Source: Gemmatimonadota bacterium (GTDB taxonomy: Bacteria; Latescibacterota; UBA2968; GCA-2709665). From it: DNA of 64,000 nucleotides. Position numbers and translations under genes: made by a program. The notes below the pieces were generated by a model. It was given only the letters and a program-made list of their open reading frames with translations, was not told the DNA's origin and did not search any database. How positions within the stretch are numbered: position 1 is the first letter of the stretch; every line of letters starts with the position of its first letter. Positions 49,941 through 60,834 of the stretch are shown piece after piece. Where the stretch lies: assembly GCA_028874335.1 (NCBI GenBank), contig JAPPJY010000096.1, forward strand, positions 62,001 to 126,000, given 5' to 3'.

Positions 49941-52325
49941 TCACTCATACCTCAACGCATCCACAGGATTCGCGCGGGCTGCTTTGCCGGTCTCGTAGCT
50001 GACGGTTATCAGTGCAATGCTCAACGACAGCAAGCCCCCCAGGACAAACGTCGAGATCGCCGGATCGACGCGGTAGGCGAAATTCTCCAGCCACCGGTTC
50101 ATCGCAAAATAGGCAATCGGCCAGGCGACGAGATTGGCAATCCCGACAAGCACGACATATTCCCGGGACAAGAGCAATACAACGTTTGCAACAGATGCTC
50201 CCACTGCCTTCCGGATACCGATCTCCTTCGTACGTTGTTGCACGCTGATGGACGCCAGGCCAAACAGACCAAGAGCGGCTACAACAATCGCCAGGACCGA
50301 GAAACCGCCGAATAGCATCCCCAGCCGAGCTTCGGTCCGGTATAGCCGGTCAAAGGACGTGTCCAGAAACGAGTATTCGAACGGCGTATTCGGTACGACT
50401 TCACGCCATTGGGTTCTGAGAAAGTCCAGCGTGCCTGGGACATCGTCCGGGCGTATCCGGATGGAAATGTAGTCTCTTGTCCACCCCCCGCCCATCATGA
50501 TCACAAGCGGTTCAATCTCATGATGGAGAGACTTGTAGTGAAAGTCCTTAACAACCCCCACCACGTCTCCCTGGAGTCCCGCTTTCCTTTCAGCACCTTC
50601 TCCATAGACGTCCATTCCTACCTGTCTATTCGCACATGAAGTCCACCCTAGATTCCTCATCGCTGCTTGATTCAGCATAAATGCGCCCTTGCGATCGCTT
50701 GCAACCTCATCAGACAATGCCCTTCCCTCCAATACTTCAATACCCAACGTCTCGACAAATCCGTGATCCACATACATTACATTCATCAGCACTCCATCTT
50801 TGTATGCACCATCCGTGAGGGGAAAAAACACATTGCCGGGCATCACCCCGCCTGGCACAGTCGAAGAGGCTGTTACATTCAGTACCGCGCTGTGTGCCGA
50901 TACCATGTTTCGGTAACGCCGCACCGGCTCGCTGCCGCGGTTCGGCATGACAACGATATGTTCCTTTCGAAATCCAAGACGCCTGTTTCGAACATAATCT
51001 GCCTGGTCATAGATCAGACCGGTCCCAATGACCAGAATGACGGATATTGCGAACTGAACAATAATGAGCGTCTTTCGCAAACCGGATCGTTTCGAACCGG
51101 CGTCCATCACCCCTCTAAATACAAGGACGGGTTTGAGCGACGAGAGAAAAAACGCGGGATAGCTCCCGGAGAACAAGCCAGTAAACAGCGCAATGCCAAT
51201 CAAAGCCAACAGAACGTCCCGGCTTTTCAGGAAACCAACGACCAGGTCGCGTTCGACAAAGGCTTCAAATGAAGGAAGCAGGATCTCCACCATCACACCG
51301 GCGATAACAATGGCAATTGAAGCCAGCAACGTCGATTCGCCCAAAAACTGAGCGGTCAACTCGCCCCGGTTTGCTCCGACCACTTTCCGCAACCCGATCT
51401 CCATTGAGCGGTACTCCGAGCGGGCGGTCGAAAGGTTCATAAAATTGATGCACGCGAGCACTAATACAATAAACGCGATAACCAGAAAGAGATAGATATA
51501 CCGGATATCACCGTTGGGACTGATTTCAAAATCCAGGTGTGAATGAAGATGAATATCGGTCAAAGGCTGCAGAAAGAGTTTCAAACGTATACCCGCAGCT
51601 TCCATTTCTGCTCCGAGGTGTCTTTCCATAAAATCCGGCAACATGGTATCGAACTCGTCGGCAACCTGCGTGGCCTGCAGGAGCAGATAGGTATAGAAGT
51701 CTATGCTAAGCCAGCCCTTGCTGATATCAAGCGATGCCAGAAAGTCGAACCGTAAATGCGATCTGTATCTTGAGTCCTTCAACACTCCCGTAATCTTATA
51801 CGTATTGCCGCCCAACGAAAGCGTCCGACCCATCGGATCCTCGTCTCCGAAATATTTCAGCGCCATCGCATCCGTCAAGACAATGGAATTTGGTTCCTGG
51901 AGTGCGGTTTGTGGATCACCTTTGCTCAAGGGAAAGTCAAAGACCTGGAAGACGTTTGCATCCACGAACAGGACGCCTCTTTCGTAAAAATGACGCTGCT
52001 GATTTGCAACAAGCGTCTTTTCATCTTTCCGATGAAACCTGACCGCGTCTTCTACTGACGGGAATTCTTGAACGAGAATTGAACCCATCGGGGATGATGT
52101 AAGGGCGAACCGACCGGGCGCACCGTCCGATTGTATCTCTGTGGCTAGCCGAAAAATCCGATCCGCGTTTTCATGGTGCCGGTCATAGCTCAGTTCATCC
52201 TGAACGTAAAGGAGAATGAGCATACAGCAGGCCATACCGATCGCAAGACCGGAAATATTGATGGCCGAAAACGTCTTGTTCCTCATCAGGTTGCGAATGG
52301 CGACTTTCAGGTAGTTTGAGATCAT
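49941..52325 (-). CDS. FtsX-type ABC permease, sister of 55516-57906
   Basis: 794 residues; ATG 52325 (MISNYLKVAIRNLMRNKTFS) with only a distant AAGG. Coupling motifs are MEIGLRKVVGANRGE and KEIGIRKAVGASVAN; the tail is ANPVDALRYE. It shares SISVQQRTKEIGIRKAVGAS and LLLSREYVVLVGIANLVAWP with the permease at 55516-57906, so these two form a pair that was split by the permease at 52604-54976. The periplasmic halves differ more than the membrane parts, suggesting that ligand or partner recognition has diverged. Confidence 0.94.
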   Translation of the reverse strand: MISNYLKVAIRNLMRNKTFSAINISGLAIGMACCMLILLYVQDELSYDRHHENADRIFRLATEIQSDGAPGRFALTSSPMGSILVQEFPSVEDAVRFHRKDEKTLVANQQRHFYERGVLFVDANVFQVFDFPLSKGDPQTALQEPNSIVLTDAMALKYFGDEDPMGRTLSLGGNTYKITGVLKDSRYRSHLRFDFLASLDISKGWLSIDFYTYLLLQATQVADEFDTMLPDFMERHLGAEMEAAGIRLKLFLQPLTDIHLHSHLDFEISPNGDIRYIYLFLVIAFIVLVLACINFMNLSTARSEYRSMEIGLRKVVGANRGELTAQFLGESTLLASIAIVIAGVMVEILLPSFEAFVERDLVVGFLKSRDVLLALIGIALFTGLFSGSYPAFFLSSLKPVLVFRGVMDAGSKRSGLRKTLIIVQFAISVILVIGTGLIYDQADYVRNRRLGFRKEHIVVMPNRGSEPVRRYRNMVSAHSAVLNVTASSTVPGGVMPGNVFFPLTDGAYKDGVLMNVMYVDHGFVETLGIEVLEGRALSDEVASDRKGAFMLNQAAMRNLGWTSCANRQVGMDVYGEGAERKAGLQGDVVGVVKDFHYKSLHHEIEPLVIMMGGGWTRDYISIRIRPDDVPGTLDFLRTQWREVVPNTPFEYSFLDTSFDRLYRTEARLGMLFGGFSVLAIVVAALGLFGLASISVQQRTKEIGIRKAVGASVANVVLLLSREYVVLVGIANLVAWPIAYFAMNRWLENFAYRVDPAISTFVLGGLLSLSIALITVSYETGKAARANPVDALRYE

Positions 52326-52603
52326 GGCATCTGTCTGCCTTGCGTCAACCTGGCGCGGCTTCGCTATGGTCAGCAGTGACTGAGACGGTACGATCAGAGA
52401 ATGCGCCGCCGAATCATCAGCGAGATGTATGGGTTACACGTATGCCCACATTCTGAGGACGCCGTGAGACTGAGGAAGCGTCCGCGCAAACGGGCTGGTG
52501 AAGGCGTCCGCTGCACGTTCAATCGAGAAGACGGGGGATTCTTCGCTACGCTCAGAATGACAAGACGGCGGATCTACATATCTGTATTTCAAACGGCTTC
52601 ACA
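52326..52603. repeat. Spacer with R1 unit
   Basis: R1 spans 52470-52564 (GAAGCGTCCGCGCAAACGGG ... TTCGCTACGCTCAGAATGAC). The motif GCGCCGAATCATC near 52401 also occurs at 44520 and, as GAGCCGCCGAATCATC, at 55116, marking the start of the same spacer type. Confidence 0.7.
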
Positions 52604-54976
52604 TCATTCGCTGCGCAGCGCTTCCACGGGGTTGGCCGTCGCGGCACGGACCGCCTGTCCGGTCACGGTCAACAGCGCGATCCCCATCGCCAGGCCTCCG
52701 GACGCCGCGAACATCCACCATTCGATATCCGAGCGATAGGCGAAATCCTGCTGCCACCGGAACAGGACGTAATACGTGATCGGCGACGCGAAAACAAAAG
52801 CGATCAGAACGTGGCGGGCAAAGTCCCTGGTCAACAGAAACACGATGTTCGCCACCGTGGCGCCCAACACCTTGCGAATGCCGATTTCTGTTTTCCGCTT
52901 TGCAGCCGCGAAAGAAGCCAGCCCCAGGAGACCAAGGCAGGCGATGAAAATCGCGAGTCCGGAGAAAACCTGCACGACACGAATCATCCGTTGCTCGTTT
53001 TCGTAGAGCTGAAGATAGTCGCTGTCCAGAAAGGAATATTCGAATGGCTGATCGGGCGCGAATTCCTCCCACAAGCCTCGCGCCGATGCAACAGCGTCGG
53101 CCACGTTGCCGGGGTGCAACCGAACGACGACATAAGAACGGCCCCAGCGGAGAAAAGGAAGTACCAGCGGTTCGATCCGGTGGCGAAGCGACTGGTAGTG
53201 GAAGTCCTTGACGACACCTATGACCTGTCCTTCACGGCCCGCGAGTACCATTCGCTTGCCCACCGGTTCTTCCCATCCGAGTATCGAGGCGGCCGACCGG
53301 TTGATCAGGAAGGCCGTCGAATCCGAAGGGAATTCTTCTGGAGCGAAATTCCGACCCTGAGTGACCTCCAGTCCCAGGACCTCCGCGTAGTTCTCATCAA
53401 CCGTCGCGAAGGCGAGCGAGGTCTGTTCGTAGTTGGCAGGTTGTTCCAGCCGGAACAGCACAGAGCCGAATTCCTTTCCCGGCACGCTTTGCGCAACTGA
53501 GGCGGCGACCACGGGAGCAAGCGATGTGAGTCGTTCCCGGAATACCTGTGATTGCCGCCCAAGATCCCCGGCACCGTGCACGACAAGCACGTTTTCTCTA
53601 TCGAATCCGAGTCGCTTGTGCTGTACAAAGAGAAGCTGATCGCGAATCACAAATACCCCGATGAGCATGCCTATCGAGACGCAAAATTGCGCCACGACGA
53701 GCCCGTTGCGCAGCCGCTCGCCTCCAAGGCCCGCGGAAATTCGCCCGGTAAACACGTCCGCAGGCCGAAACGAAGACAGCACAAGCGCGGGATACATGCC
53801 GGCCAGTGCGGCAACCACGACGAATATGCCGGACAACGCCAGAACAACCGTCGGAGAACTCAGGCCGCTCATTGCCAACTGTTTTCCGGTGAGGCTTACC
53901 AGATGGGACATTGCCAGTTCGCATAGCCCAATTGCCAGAACGAGCGCCAGGACAAAGTGCATGGACGACTCAATGAGAAACTGGCGGACGAGCCGTCCGC
54001 GTCGTGAACCCAGCACCTTTCGAATTCCGATCTCTCGAGTCCGGCTGGTTGACAACGCCGTGTGCAGATTCACGAAATTGACGCAAGCGAGGAACAGAAC
54101 GAGCACGGCAATCAGGCTGAAGACAAATACGTGAACAATGGCGCCATTCTGCTCGAGTTCGTAGTCGTGCTGTGAGCGCAGATGAATATGCGTCATCGGC
54201 TGCAAGCGGAACCGGCTGTAACCGCCCGATCTAGCAAAGCTTGCCGCCAGCCCTTGTCGATTGACGTACTCGCGGAGTTTCGCTTCCACCTCGGAAGCGT
54301 TGGTTTGCTCCCTCAATACGATATATGTATAGACGGTGGCCGACCCCCATTGCGTCTTGCGTCGTTCTACAATGGGAAGCGTCCACAATGGCGCAAGAAA
54401 GTCGAATTGAAAATGGGACTGCTGAGGAAACCCCTCCACCACGCCCGTGACCCGCAGAGTTGTACCGTCGGTCAGGTTCAGCGGCAGGCCCAGTGGGTCC
54501 TGACCCCGGAAGTATCGCCGCGCCGTCCGTTCGGTAATCACAACAGAATCGGGATCCCGAAGCGCGGTAACCGAATCTCCTGCTACAAAACGCACGGTAA
54601 AGACGTCGAAGAAGCCCGCCTCCACGTAATAAAAGCCGGTCTCGTTTGCGCGTGTTTCTCCGATCCGAAGCGTGCGCCGTTCCCGACGCATGCGTACGGC
54701 GCCCTCCACTTCGTGTAAGCTGGACAGCGTTTCAGCCACCGGAACAGGACTCAACGGCGTCGTCCACGCGTTGTCTCCGAACTGCCCGTCCCAGAGGACG
54801 CGATAGATTCTGTCCGCCTTCTCGTGAAACCTGTCGTAGCTGACTTCGTCCAACACGAGCATCAGAACCAACAGACAACACGCAAGTCCGACGGCCAGAC
54901 CGAACACATTGATCGCGGCATAGAGCGGGTGCCGAAGCAGATTTCGCCAGGCTACCGTAAGGTAATTCCAGAACAT
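52604..54976 (-). CDS. FtsX-type ABC permease with SRTREIGIRKVLGS-type coupling helix
   Basis: 790 residues from ATG 54976, eight bases after GAGG; the open frame extends 39 codons upstream without support. It begins MFWNYLTVAWRNLLRHPLYA. Coupling motifs are REIGIRKVLGSRRGR and TEIGIRKVLGATVAN; the tail is ANPVEALRSE, a variant of the family tail. The first-half coupling helix resembles second-half sequences of other members more than their first halves. It is the most GC-rich permease of the array in the lines I counted. It separates the sister permeases at 49941 and 55516. Confidence 0.94.
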   Translation of the reverse strand: MFWNYLTVAWRNLLRHPLYAAINVFGLAVGLACCLLVLMLVLDEVSYDRFHEKADRIYRVLWDGQFGDNAWTTPLSPVPVAETLSSLHEVEGAVRMRRERRTLRIGETRANETGFYYVEAGFFDVFTVRFVAGDSVTALRDPDSVVITERTARRYFRGQDPLGLPLNLTDGTTLRVTGVVEGFPQQSHFQFDFLAPLWTLPIVERRKTQWGSATVYTYIVLREQTNASEVEAKLREYVNRQGLAASFARSGGYSRFRLQPMTHIHLRSQHDYELEQNGAIVHVFVFSLIAVLVLFLACVNFVNLHTALSTSRTREIGIRKVLGSRRGRLVRQFLIESSMHFVLALVLAIGLCELAMSHLVSLTGKQLAMSGLSSPTVVLALSGIFVVVAALAGMYPALVLSSFRPADVFTGRISAGLGGERLRNGLVVAQFCVSIGMLIGVFVIRDQLLFVQHKRLGFDRENVLVVHGAGDLGRQSQVFRERLTSLAPVVAASVAQSVPGKEFGSVLFRLEQPANYEQTSLAFATVDENYAEVLGLEVTQGRNFAPEEFPSDSTAFLINRSAASILGWEEPVGKRMVLAGREGQVIGVVKDFHYQSLRHRIEPLVLPFLRWGRSYVVVRLHPGNVADAVASARGLWEEFAPDQPFEYSFLDSDYLQLYENEQRMIRVVQVFSGLAIFIACLGLLGLASFAAAKRKTEIGIRKVLGATVANIVFLLTRDFARHVLIAFVFASPITYYVLFRWQQDFAYRSDIEWWMFAASGGLAMGIALLTVTGQAVRAATANPVEALRSE

Positions 54977-55515
54977 CGCCCGAACCTCGAGGATTGGATC
55001 CGTCAAGGACAGCCCGCAGTCCTGCGTCTCCAATCCTCCTGAAGAAGAATCCATTGCATAAATCTGACGCGGCCCTGCTATGCCCAGGCGCAACGGAAAC
55101 TGTAGGACTCCATCTTGAGCCGCCGAATCATCCGCAAAACGCGTCCGTCAATTCTTCGACCAGACTGTAATGCAGAGGAAGCGTCCGCGCAAATGGGCTG
55201 ACTAAGGCTTTCGCTGCACGGTCAATCGAACAGACGGGAGATTCTTCGCTGCGCTCTGAATGACATGATCGCCGATAGCCGAGCACGATGCTTCCCGCAG
55301 TCATCCAGAGGAGGCCTGGGTGCAACGTCCTGGAAACCCATCCGTGACACGTAAGACCAGATCGTCAAGCAGACGAGTCCCCCGGCCGACGAAGGATCTA
55401 CTGCGGCATTGGATCAACCGTGCGCGATCTGCCTGTGTCATTACCGGAGAGGCAGCACCGCCGCTCCACTCTCCGCGCCGGGGAGGCGCCGGAGGAGGGG
55501 TCGCCATGCCCGCCT
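54977..55515. repeat. Spacer with R1, R2 and a CTCCGCGCCGGGGAGG unit
   Basis: R1 spans 55135-55267, R2 55298-55453, and an inverted CTCTCCGCGCCGGGGAGG unit lies at 55467-55505. Order and orientation match 57979-58380, so the two spacers are copies of one composite cassette. No gene is seen. Confidence 0.8.
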
Positions 55516-57906
55516 CTACTCATACCGCAGCGCGTCCACGGGATTCGCCACTGCTGCTTTACAGGTCTTGTAGCCAACTGTAAGAAGCGCAATGCTCAAC
55601 GACAACAATCCCCCCAGAGTAAACGTGGCGATCGCCGGATCAACCCGGTACGCGAAATTCTCCAGCCAGCGGTCCATTACATAATAGGCAATCGGCCAGG
55701 CGACGAGATTGGCGATCCCGACAAGAACGACATACTCCCGGGACAAGAGTAAGACTACGTTGGCAACGGATGCGCCCACCGCCTTCCGGATACCGATTTC
55801 CTTGGTCCTTTGTTGCACACTGATGGACGCCAGGCCGAACAAACCGAGACCCGCCACGACAATCGCCAGGATGGAGAATACGCCGAGAAGCGTCCCAAGT
55901 CGAGCTTCCGTCCGGTATAGCTGGTCAAAAGACGTGTCCAGGAACGAATATTCAACCGGCGTATCCGGCATGACGTCGCGCCACCGGGTTTTCAGAAAAT
56001 CCAGCGTGCCAGCAACGTCCTCCGGTCGGATCCGGATCGACAGGTAGTTTACCCATCCCCTGTTCACGAGCATGATCACAAGGGGTTCGATTTCGTGATG
56101 CAGCGACCTATAGTGAAAGTCCTTTACAACCCCCACAACATCTCCCTGGACGTTCACCTTGAATTCACCACCTTCCGTATAGACATGGGCCAGTTTTTTA
56201 CCCTCGCAGGAAGCCCAACCCAATTTCCGCATCGCCGCCTGATTGAGCATGAATGTCCCGAATCGGTCGCTACCGAATTCCTTCGAAAAGGCACGCCCCT
56301 CCGACAATTCGAATCCAAACGTCGAGATAAACCCGTAACCCGCGAAGACCACGTTGAATAACGACCCGTCGCTGCTGCCGCCCTCGATGACGGGGCGAAA
56401 GAAGTGACTTGCGATCATCCGCCCTGGCACGGTCGACGAAGCAGAGACGTCCAATACCGAATTGTAGGCTGACACTGCGTTCTTATATCCCTCCATGGCA
56501 TCCGCATCACCGTAGGGCATTACGAGCACGTGCTCTTTTTGAAATCCAAGTCGCTTGTTGCGTATGAAACTCGCCTGGTCATAAACCACACCCGTCCCAA
56601 TCAAAAGTACGATTGAAATGGCAAACTGAAGGACGACAAGCGTCCTTCGCAAACTCAGTTTGTTGGATCCGGCACGCGCCAAACCTTTTAGTGCGGCAAC
56701 CGGTTGAAAGGAGGAGAGAAATATGGCGGGATAGCTTCCGGACAGTACCCCTGTAAACAGTACAATGCCAATGAAGCCCAACACGAGGCCACTGCCTCGC
56801 AGATATTCAAGATTCAGGTTGCGTTCAGTAAAGGCACCAAACGTGGGTAGAGCAGTCTCGACAAACACGACGGCGACAATTGTGGAAATTGAGGCGATCA
56901 GGGTCGAGTCGACCAGAAACTGAAAAATCATCTGTCGTCGTTTTGCGCCGACCACTTTCCGCAGTCCCACCTCCTTTGACCGGTACGTGCAATGGCCCGT
57001 CGAAAGGATCGTATAATTAATGCACGCCAGCAGCAACACAAAAAGCGCAATTGCAATGAACAGGTAGACATATCTGATGTCCCCGTTTGCACTGACTTCA
57101 TATTCCAGACTGGAATGCAAATGAATATCGGTCAACGTCTGCAGGAAGGGTTTCATCTGTACTCGCCTGGCTTTGTCTCTTTCGCGAATATGCCGCTCGA
57201 CAAAATCAGGCAATGCCTGCTCCAACTCGGACGCAGCATTTTCGTCCCGCAAGAGCAGATAGGTATAATAGCTGTGCGCGATCCAGCCGTCGTCGTCACT
57301 TTCTATGGGCGTCGCCAGAAAATCGAACTTTAAATGGGTTTTGTACGTGGGTTCTTTCAGGATGCCGGTTACCCTATACAATTTCCGGTCCACCGACAGC
57401 GGCCGCCCCATCGGGTCGTTGTCGTCGAAATATTTCCGAGCCATTGCTGCAGACAGCACAATGGAATACGGTTCCCGAAGCGCCGTCTGAGGATCTCCGT
57501 TGCTCAGTGGAAAATCAAAGACCCGAAAGATGTTCGAATCCGTGAACATTACGCCCGTCTCGTAGAAATATTCCTCCCCGGTTCCAACCAGTGACTTTTC
57601 GCCGATATTCCTGAAAAACCGGACGGCATCGACAACTGTTGGATAGTCCTGCACGAGAGCCGGACCCATCTGGTACGGCGTAACCGCAAGATGATACGTC
57701 TTCCCACTCACCCGGACCTCATCGGCAAGCCGGAAGATTCGATCCGCGTTCTCATGGTGCCGGTCATAGCTCAGTTCATCCTGAATGTAGAGAAGAATAA
57801 GCATGCAGCAGGCCATGCCGATTGCAAGGCCAAGGATGTTGATGGCGGAAAACGTCTTGTTCCTCATCAGGTTGCGAACGGCAACTTTCAGATAGTTCGC
57901 GATCAC
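55516..57906 (-). CDS. FtsX-type ABC permease, sister of 49941-52325, GTG start
   Basis: 796 residues. GTG 57906 is nine bases after AGGAGG and lines up with paralogue starts (VIANYLKVAVRNLMRNKTFS); the frame is open to 57960 but without support. Coupling motifs are KEVGLRKVVGAKRRQ and KEIGIRKAVGASVAN; the tail is ANPVDALRYE. A short cysteine-containing stretch (ASCEGKKLAHVYTEGG) in the second periplasmic domain parallels ASCANRQVGMDVYGEG in its sister. It lies between two composite repeat cassettes. Confidence 0.94.
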   Translation of the reverse strand: MIANYLKVAVRNLMRNKTFSAINILGLAIGMACCMLILLYIQDELSYDRHHENADRIFRLADEVRVSGKTYHLAVTPYQMGPALVQDYPTVVDAVRFFRNIGEKSLVGTGEEYFYETGVMFTDSNIFRVFDFPLSNGDPQTALREPYSIVLSAAMARKYFDDNDPMGRPLSVDRKLYRVTGILKEPTYKTHLKFDFLATPIESDDDGWIAHSYYTYLLLRDENAASELEQALPDFVERHIRERDKARRVQMKPFLQTLTDIHLHSSLEYEVSANGDIRYVYLFIAIALFVLLLACINYTILSTGHCTYRSKEVGLRKVVGAKRRQMIFQFLVDSTLIASISTIVAVVFVETALPTFGAFTERNLNLEYLRGSGLVLGFIGIVLFTGVLSGSYPAIFLSSFQPVAALKGLARAGSNKLSLRRTLVVLQFAISIVLLIGTGVVYDQASFIRNKRLGFQKEHVLVMPYGDADAMEGYKNAVSAYNSVLDVSASSTVPGRMIASHFFRPVIEGGSSDGSLFNVVFAGYGFISTFGFELSEGRAFSKEFGSDRFGTFMLNQAAMRKLGWASCEGKKLAHVYTEGGEFKVNVQGDVVGVVKDFHYRSLHHEIEPLVIMLVNRGWVNYLSIRIRPEDVAGTLDFLKTRWRDVMPDTPVEYSFLDTSFDQLYRTEARLGTLLGVFSILAIVVAGLGLFGLASISVQQRTKEIGIRKAVGASVANVVLLLSREYVVLVGIANLVAWPIAYYVMDRWLENFAYRVDPAIATFTLGGLLSLSIALLTVGYKTCKAAVANPVDALRYE

Positions 57907-58389
57907 GTTGGGCTGCCTCCTGTGTCTACCATGGTGCGTCTTCGTTATGCCCAGCCGCAACCGAAGCCGTCAAGCCAACGACGCGTCCGCGCAAATGGAC
58001 CGTTCAAGGCTTTTGCATCACGTCCATTCGAGCAGACGGGAGATTCTTCGCTCCGCTCTGAATGACATGCATTGCGAAAACTATTGTCGAAACGCTTAGC
58101 CCAAACTGTCATCCAGAGGAGGCCTGGGTGCATCGTCCGGGAATCACATCTGTTTCACATGAGACCAGATTGTCGTGCAAAGTAGCCTCAGGCCGACGAA
58201 GGATATACTGCAGCATCATATCAACCGCAGACGATTTGCACGTGGCGTTACCTGAGAGGCAGCACGGCCGCCTCCTGCGACACCGGGTGATGCGTTAGCG
58301 TGCGTGTCTGTGTCCGACCTGGCAGGCTGCACGACCGCTCCCCTCTCCGCGCCGGGGAGGGGATGGGGGAGGGGTCGCTCTGTCCGCCC
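57907..58389. repeat. Spacer with R1, R2 and CTCCGCGCCGGGGAGG unit, second composite cassette
   Basis: R1 spans 57979-58069, R2 58072-58263, and the CTCTCCGCGCCGGGGAGG unit 58338-58380, in the same order as 55135-55505. A further TGTCTGTGTCCGACCTGGC stretch lies near 58307. No gene or promoter is recognised. Confidence 0.8.
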
Positions 58390-60834
58390 TCACTCATATC
58401 GCAACGCGTCGACCGGATTCGCCCGCGCCGCCCGGGTAACCTGAAGGCTCACCGCCAGGAGCACCATGAGAAGCATGAGCGCGCCTCCCAGCAGAAATGT
58501 CCCGAGCCCCGGGTCCACGCGATACGCGAAATCGCGCAGCCAGCGCTCTGCCGCGAAGTAGGTCGCCGGCCAGGCGATCAGAGCGGCGATTCCGACGAGG
58601 ACCACGTATTCCCTGGTCAGCAGAGAAACGATACGCGACGTCGGCGCGCCAAGGGTCTTCCTGATCCCGATTTCCTTGGTCCGCCTGGCGACGGTGAGTG
58701 ACGTCAAGCCGAATGCCCCAAGACAGGCGATGAAGACGGCGAAGAACGTCGCGAATCCCGCGATTCTGAACCACCTCTCTTCCTCCCGGTATTGACGGTC
58801 AATGTCCTCATCGAGAAAATAGTAGTCAAAAGGTTTATCCGGGAAAACCTCACGCCATCGCTCAGATAAGAAATCGAGTGTGTCCGAGACGTTTTCAGGC
58901 CGAATACGAATCATTAGCAGATTACGGAACACCCACTCCATTCCGGAAGATGTCGAATCCGCCTGAAATTGCAGCACCGCAGGCCCAATCGCGTGATGAA
59001 GGGAGCGAAAATGAAAGTCCCCGACGACCCCGATAACTGTTCTTTGATTTCGGTCAAACCGCAGGGTCTCATCTAGAGGCGCTTCCCAGCCCAGTTTCCT
59101 GGCCAGAGACTGGTTGACAATGACCGACGTCTCCGCATCGCTTTTCCGTTCGAAATCTCGACCCTCCAATAAACCGATATCCAGGGTTTCGAGAAAACGT
59201 CGATCACAGCGAATCTTCTCAACGCCGTCCAGTGTCGTCCCCTTCCACCTGATCTTTGAAAAGCTCCTACGTGAATTGCTTAGCGCGTGTGATGTTCTCG
59301 TGGTCTTTAAAACGGAATGGTAGGGCCAGGTTGCCTCCTCAAATGATTTAACTGATTCCCTTCTCTCCAATACCTCCATCATGCGGACGACGATTACATT
59401 CCCGGCCTCGAAACCAAGCGACCTTGATTTCAACATGTTCATTTGTATGGAGGCAATGGTCATACCTGTCACCAGAGACGTGGAGATTGCCAGTTGGAAG
59501 ACTACGAGAGCGCGGCTGAAAAAGCGCGTTCGGTCCACCTTGAACCGGCCTTTCAGCGCATCGACCGGAAGAAATCCCGACATGAACAAAGCCGGGAAAC
59601 CGCCGGCGACGATGCCCACGAACAACACCACAACGAGTACAGACACAAGTGAACTGAAGTCCGCCAGGTTGGACAGTGAGAATTCCCGATTGACCAGGCT
59701 ATTGAAGCCAGGCAAGAACAGTTCCGCAAGCCCCAGCCCAAGCGTTAGTGAGATCACTGTCAGCAGGACCGATTCCGCGAGAAACTGCCTCGCCAGTTGG
59801 GTGCGCAGACCTCCCGCCACCTTACGTATTCCAACTTCGCGGACACGAGAAAAGGACTGACCCACCGAGAGACTCGTATAGTTTACTGCGGCTACCACAA
59901 TCACAATTATCGCGATGCTCGCCAGGATATAGGAATAGGCAGGGTTGCCTTCTGAGCGAATAACCTGCGCCTCGAGACCAAAATAAATGTCTCTGAGCGG
60001 CTGGAGTTTCCATTTTCCGTGGCGTTGGTCATCTGGCCACGACGACGCAAGTTTTGAAAGTCTTCTTTCAACTTCTGACGGGGCCAGATGATTCGGTAAC
60101 AGCATGTAGGAATTCACTGAGCTGGTTTTCCACCCGCCATCTATTCCGGCTGCGTCGAAGTTGGAGAGGAAATCTAACTTAATGCTCGAGTTTCCGGGTA
60201 TAGGCTTGAACAAACCGGTCACCGTGAATTCCCGGATTCTGGTGTCGTCGGTTTCGTTAGATGCGGTACCTTGAAACCGGCCTCGCTGCCTCTTTCTTGC
60301 GGCAAGGGCGCGGAATAAACCTTGTTTGAAGTCCTGAACCGTTAGTGTACGTCCAATCGGGTCTTCTCCGGGGAAAAACCTTCCAGCGGCATTCTCAGAA
60401 ATAACCACACTGTAGGGGTCGTTTAGTGCCGTTGCAGCATCGCCTCGTAGCAGTGGAAACGAAAACACCTTCAGAATTGCAGGATCTGCAAAGTGGACCG
60501 TCGCCTCGCCCTTCTGACTTCGTGTCTGAACCATCTTCCCTCTGGGAGCAATTCTCACTGTTTGAATTTCCGGAAGCTCCGCCGTCAGTGCGGGAGCCAT
60601 CGCTTCGGGCGTAAATTGTGGGTGGACGCGGAACGACTGTTCCTTATCCAGATAAATCCGGTAAATCCGATCGGCGTTTTCATGAAACGCATCGTAGGTC
60701 CACTCGAATCGCACAAAGATGAACGCCAGCAGGCAAAACGATATCGCGATGCTCAGACCCACTACGTTGATAGCGGCGTATAGCGGGTGCCGCAGCAGAT
60801 TCCGATACGCGACCTTTAGATTATTCCAGAACAT
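58390..60834 (-). CDS. FtsX-type ABC permease, sister of 61409-63898
   Basis: 814 residues; ATG 60834 with GGGGAG seven bases upstream. Coupling motifs are REVGIRKVAGGLRTQ and KEIGIRKTLGAPTSR; the tail is ANPVDALRYE. From LTSLTVARRTKEIGIRKTLG to the end it is nearly the same as the permease at 61409-63898 (VSLLTREYVVLVGIAALIAW, AERWLRDFAYRVDPGLGTF). It carries a longer first periplasmic domain than most paralogues, with a basic insertion (LFRALAARKRQRGRFQGTAS) near residue 180. No ATPase gene is adjacent. Confidence 0.95.
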   Translation of the reverse strand: MFWNNLKVAYRNLLRHPLYAAINVVGLSIAISFCLLAFIFVRFEWTYDAFHENADRIYRIYLDKEQSFRVHPQFTPEAMAPALTAELPEIQTVRIAPRGKMVQTRSQKGEATVHFADPAILKVFSFPLLRGDAATALNDPYSVVISENAAGRFFPGEDPIGRTLTVQDFKQGLFRALAARKRQRGRFQGTASNETDDTRIREFTVTGLFKPIPGNSSIKLDFLSNFDAAGIDGGWKTSSVNSYMLLPNHLAPSEVERRLSKLASSWPDDQRHGKWKLQPLRDIYFGLEAQVIRSEGNPAYSYILASIAIIVIVVAAVNYTSLSVGQSFSRVREVGIRKVAGGLRTQLARQFLAESVLLTVISLTLGLGLAELFLPGFNSLVNREFSLSNLADFSSLVSVLVVVLFVGIVAGGFPALFMSGFLPVDALKGRFKVDRTRFFSRALVVFQLAISTSLVTGMTIASIQMNMLKSRSLGFEAGNVIVVRMMEVLERRESVKSFEEATWPYHSVLKTTRTSHALSNSRRSFSKIRWKGTTLDGVEKIRCDRRFLETLDIGLLEGRDFERKSDAETSVIVNQSLARKLGWEAPLDETLRFDRNQRTVIGVVGDFHFRSLHHAIGPAVLQFQADSTSSGMEWVFRNLLMIRIRPENVSDTLDFLSERWREVFPDKPFDYYFLDEDIDRQYREEERWFRIAGFATFFAVFIACLGAFGLTSLTVARRTKEIGIRKTLGAPTSRIVSLLTREYVVLVGIAALIAWPATYFAAERWLRDFAYRVDPGLGTFLLGGALMLLMVLLAVSLQVTRAARANPVDALRYE

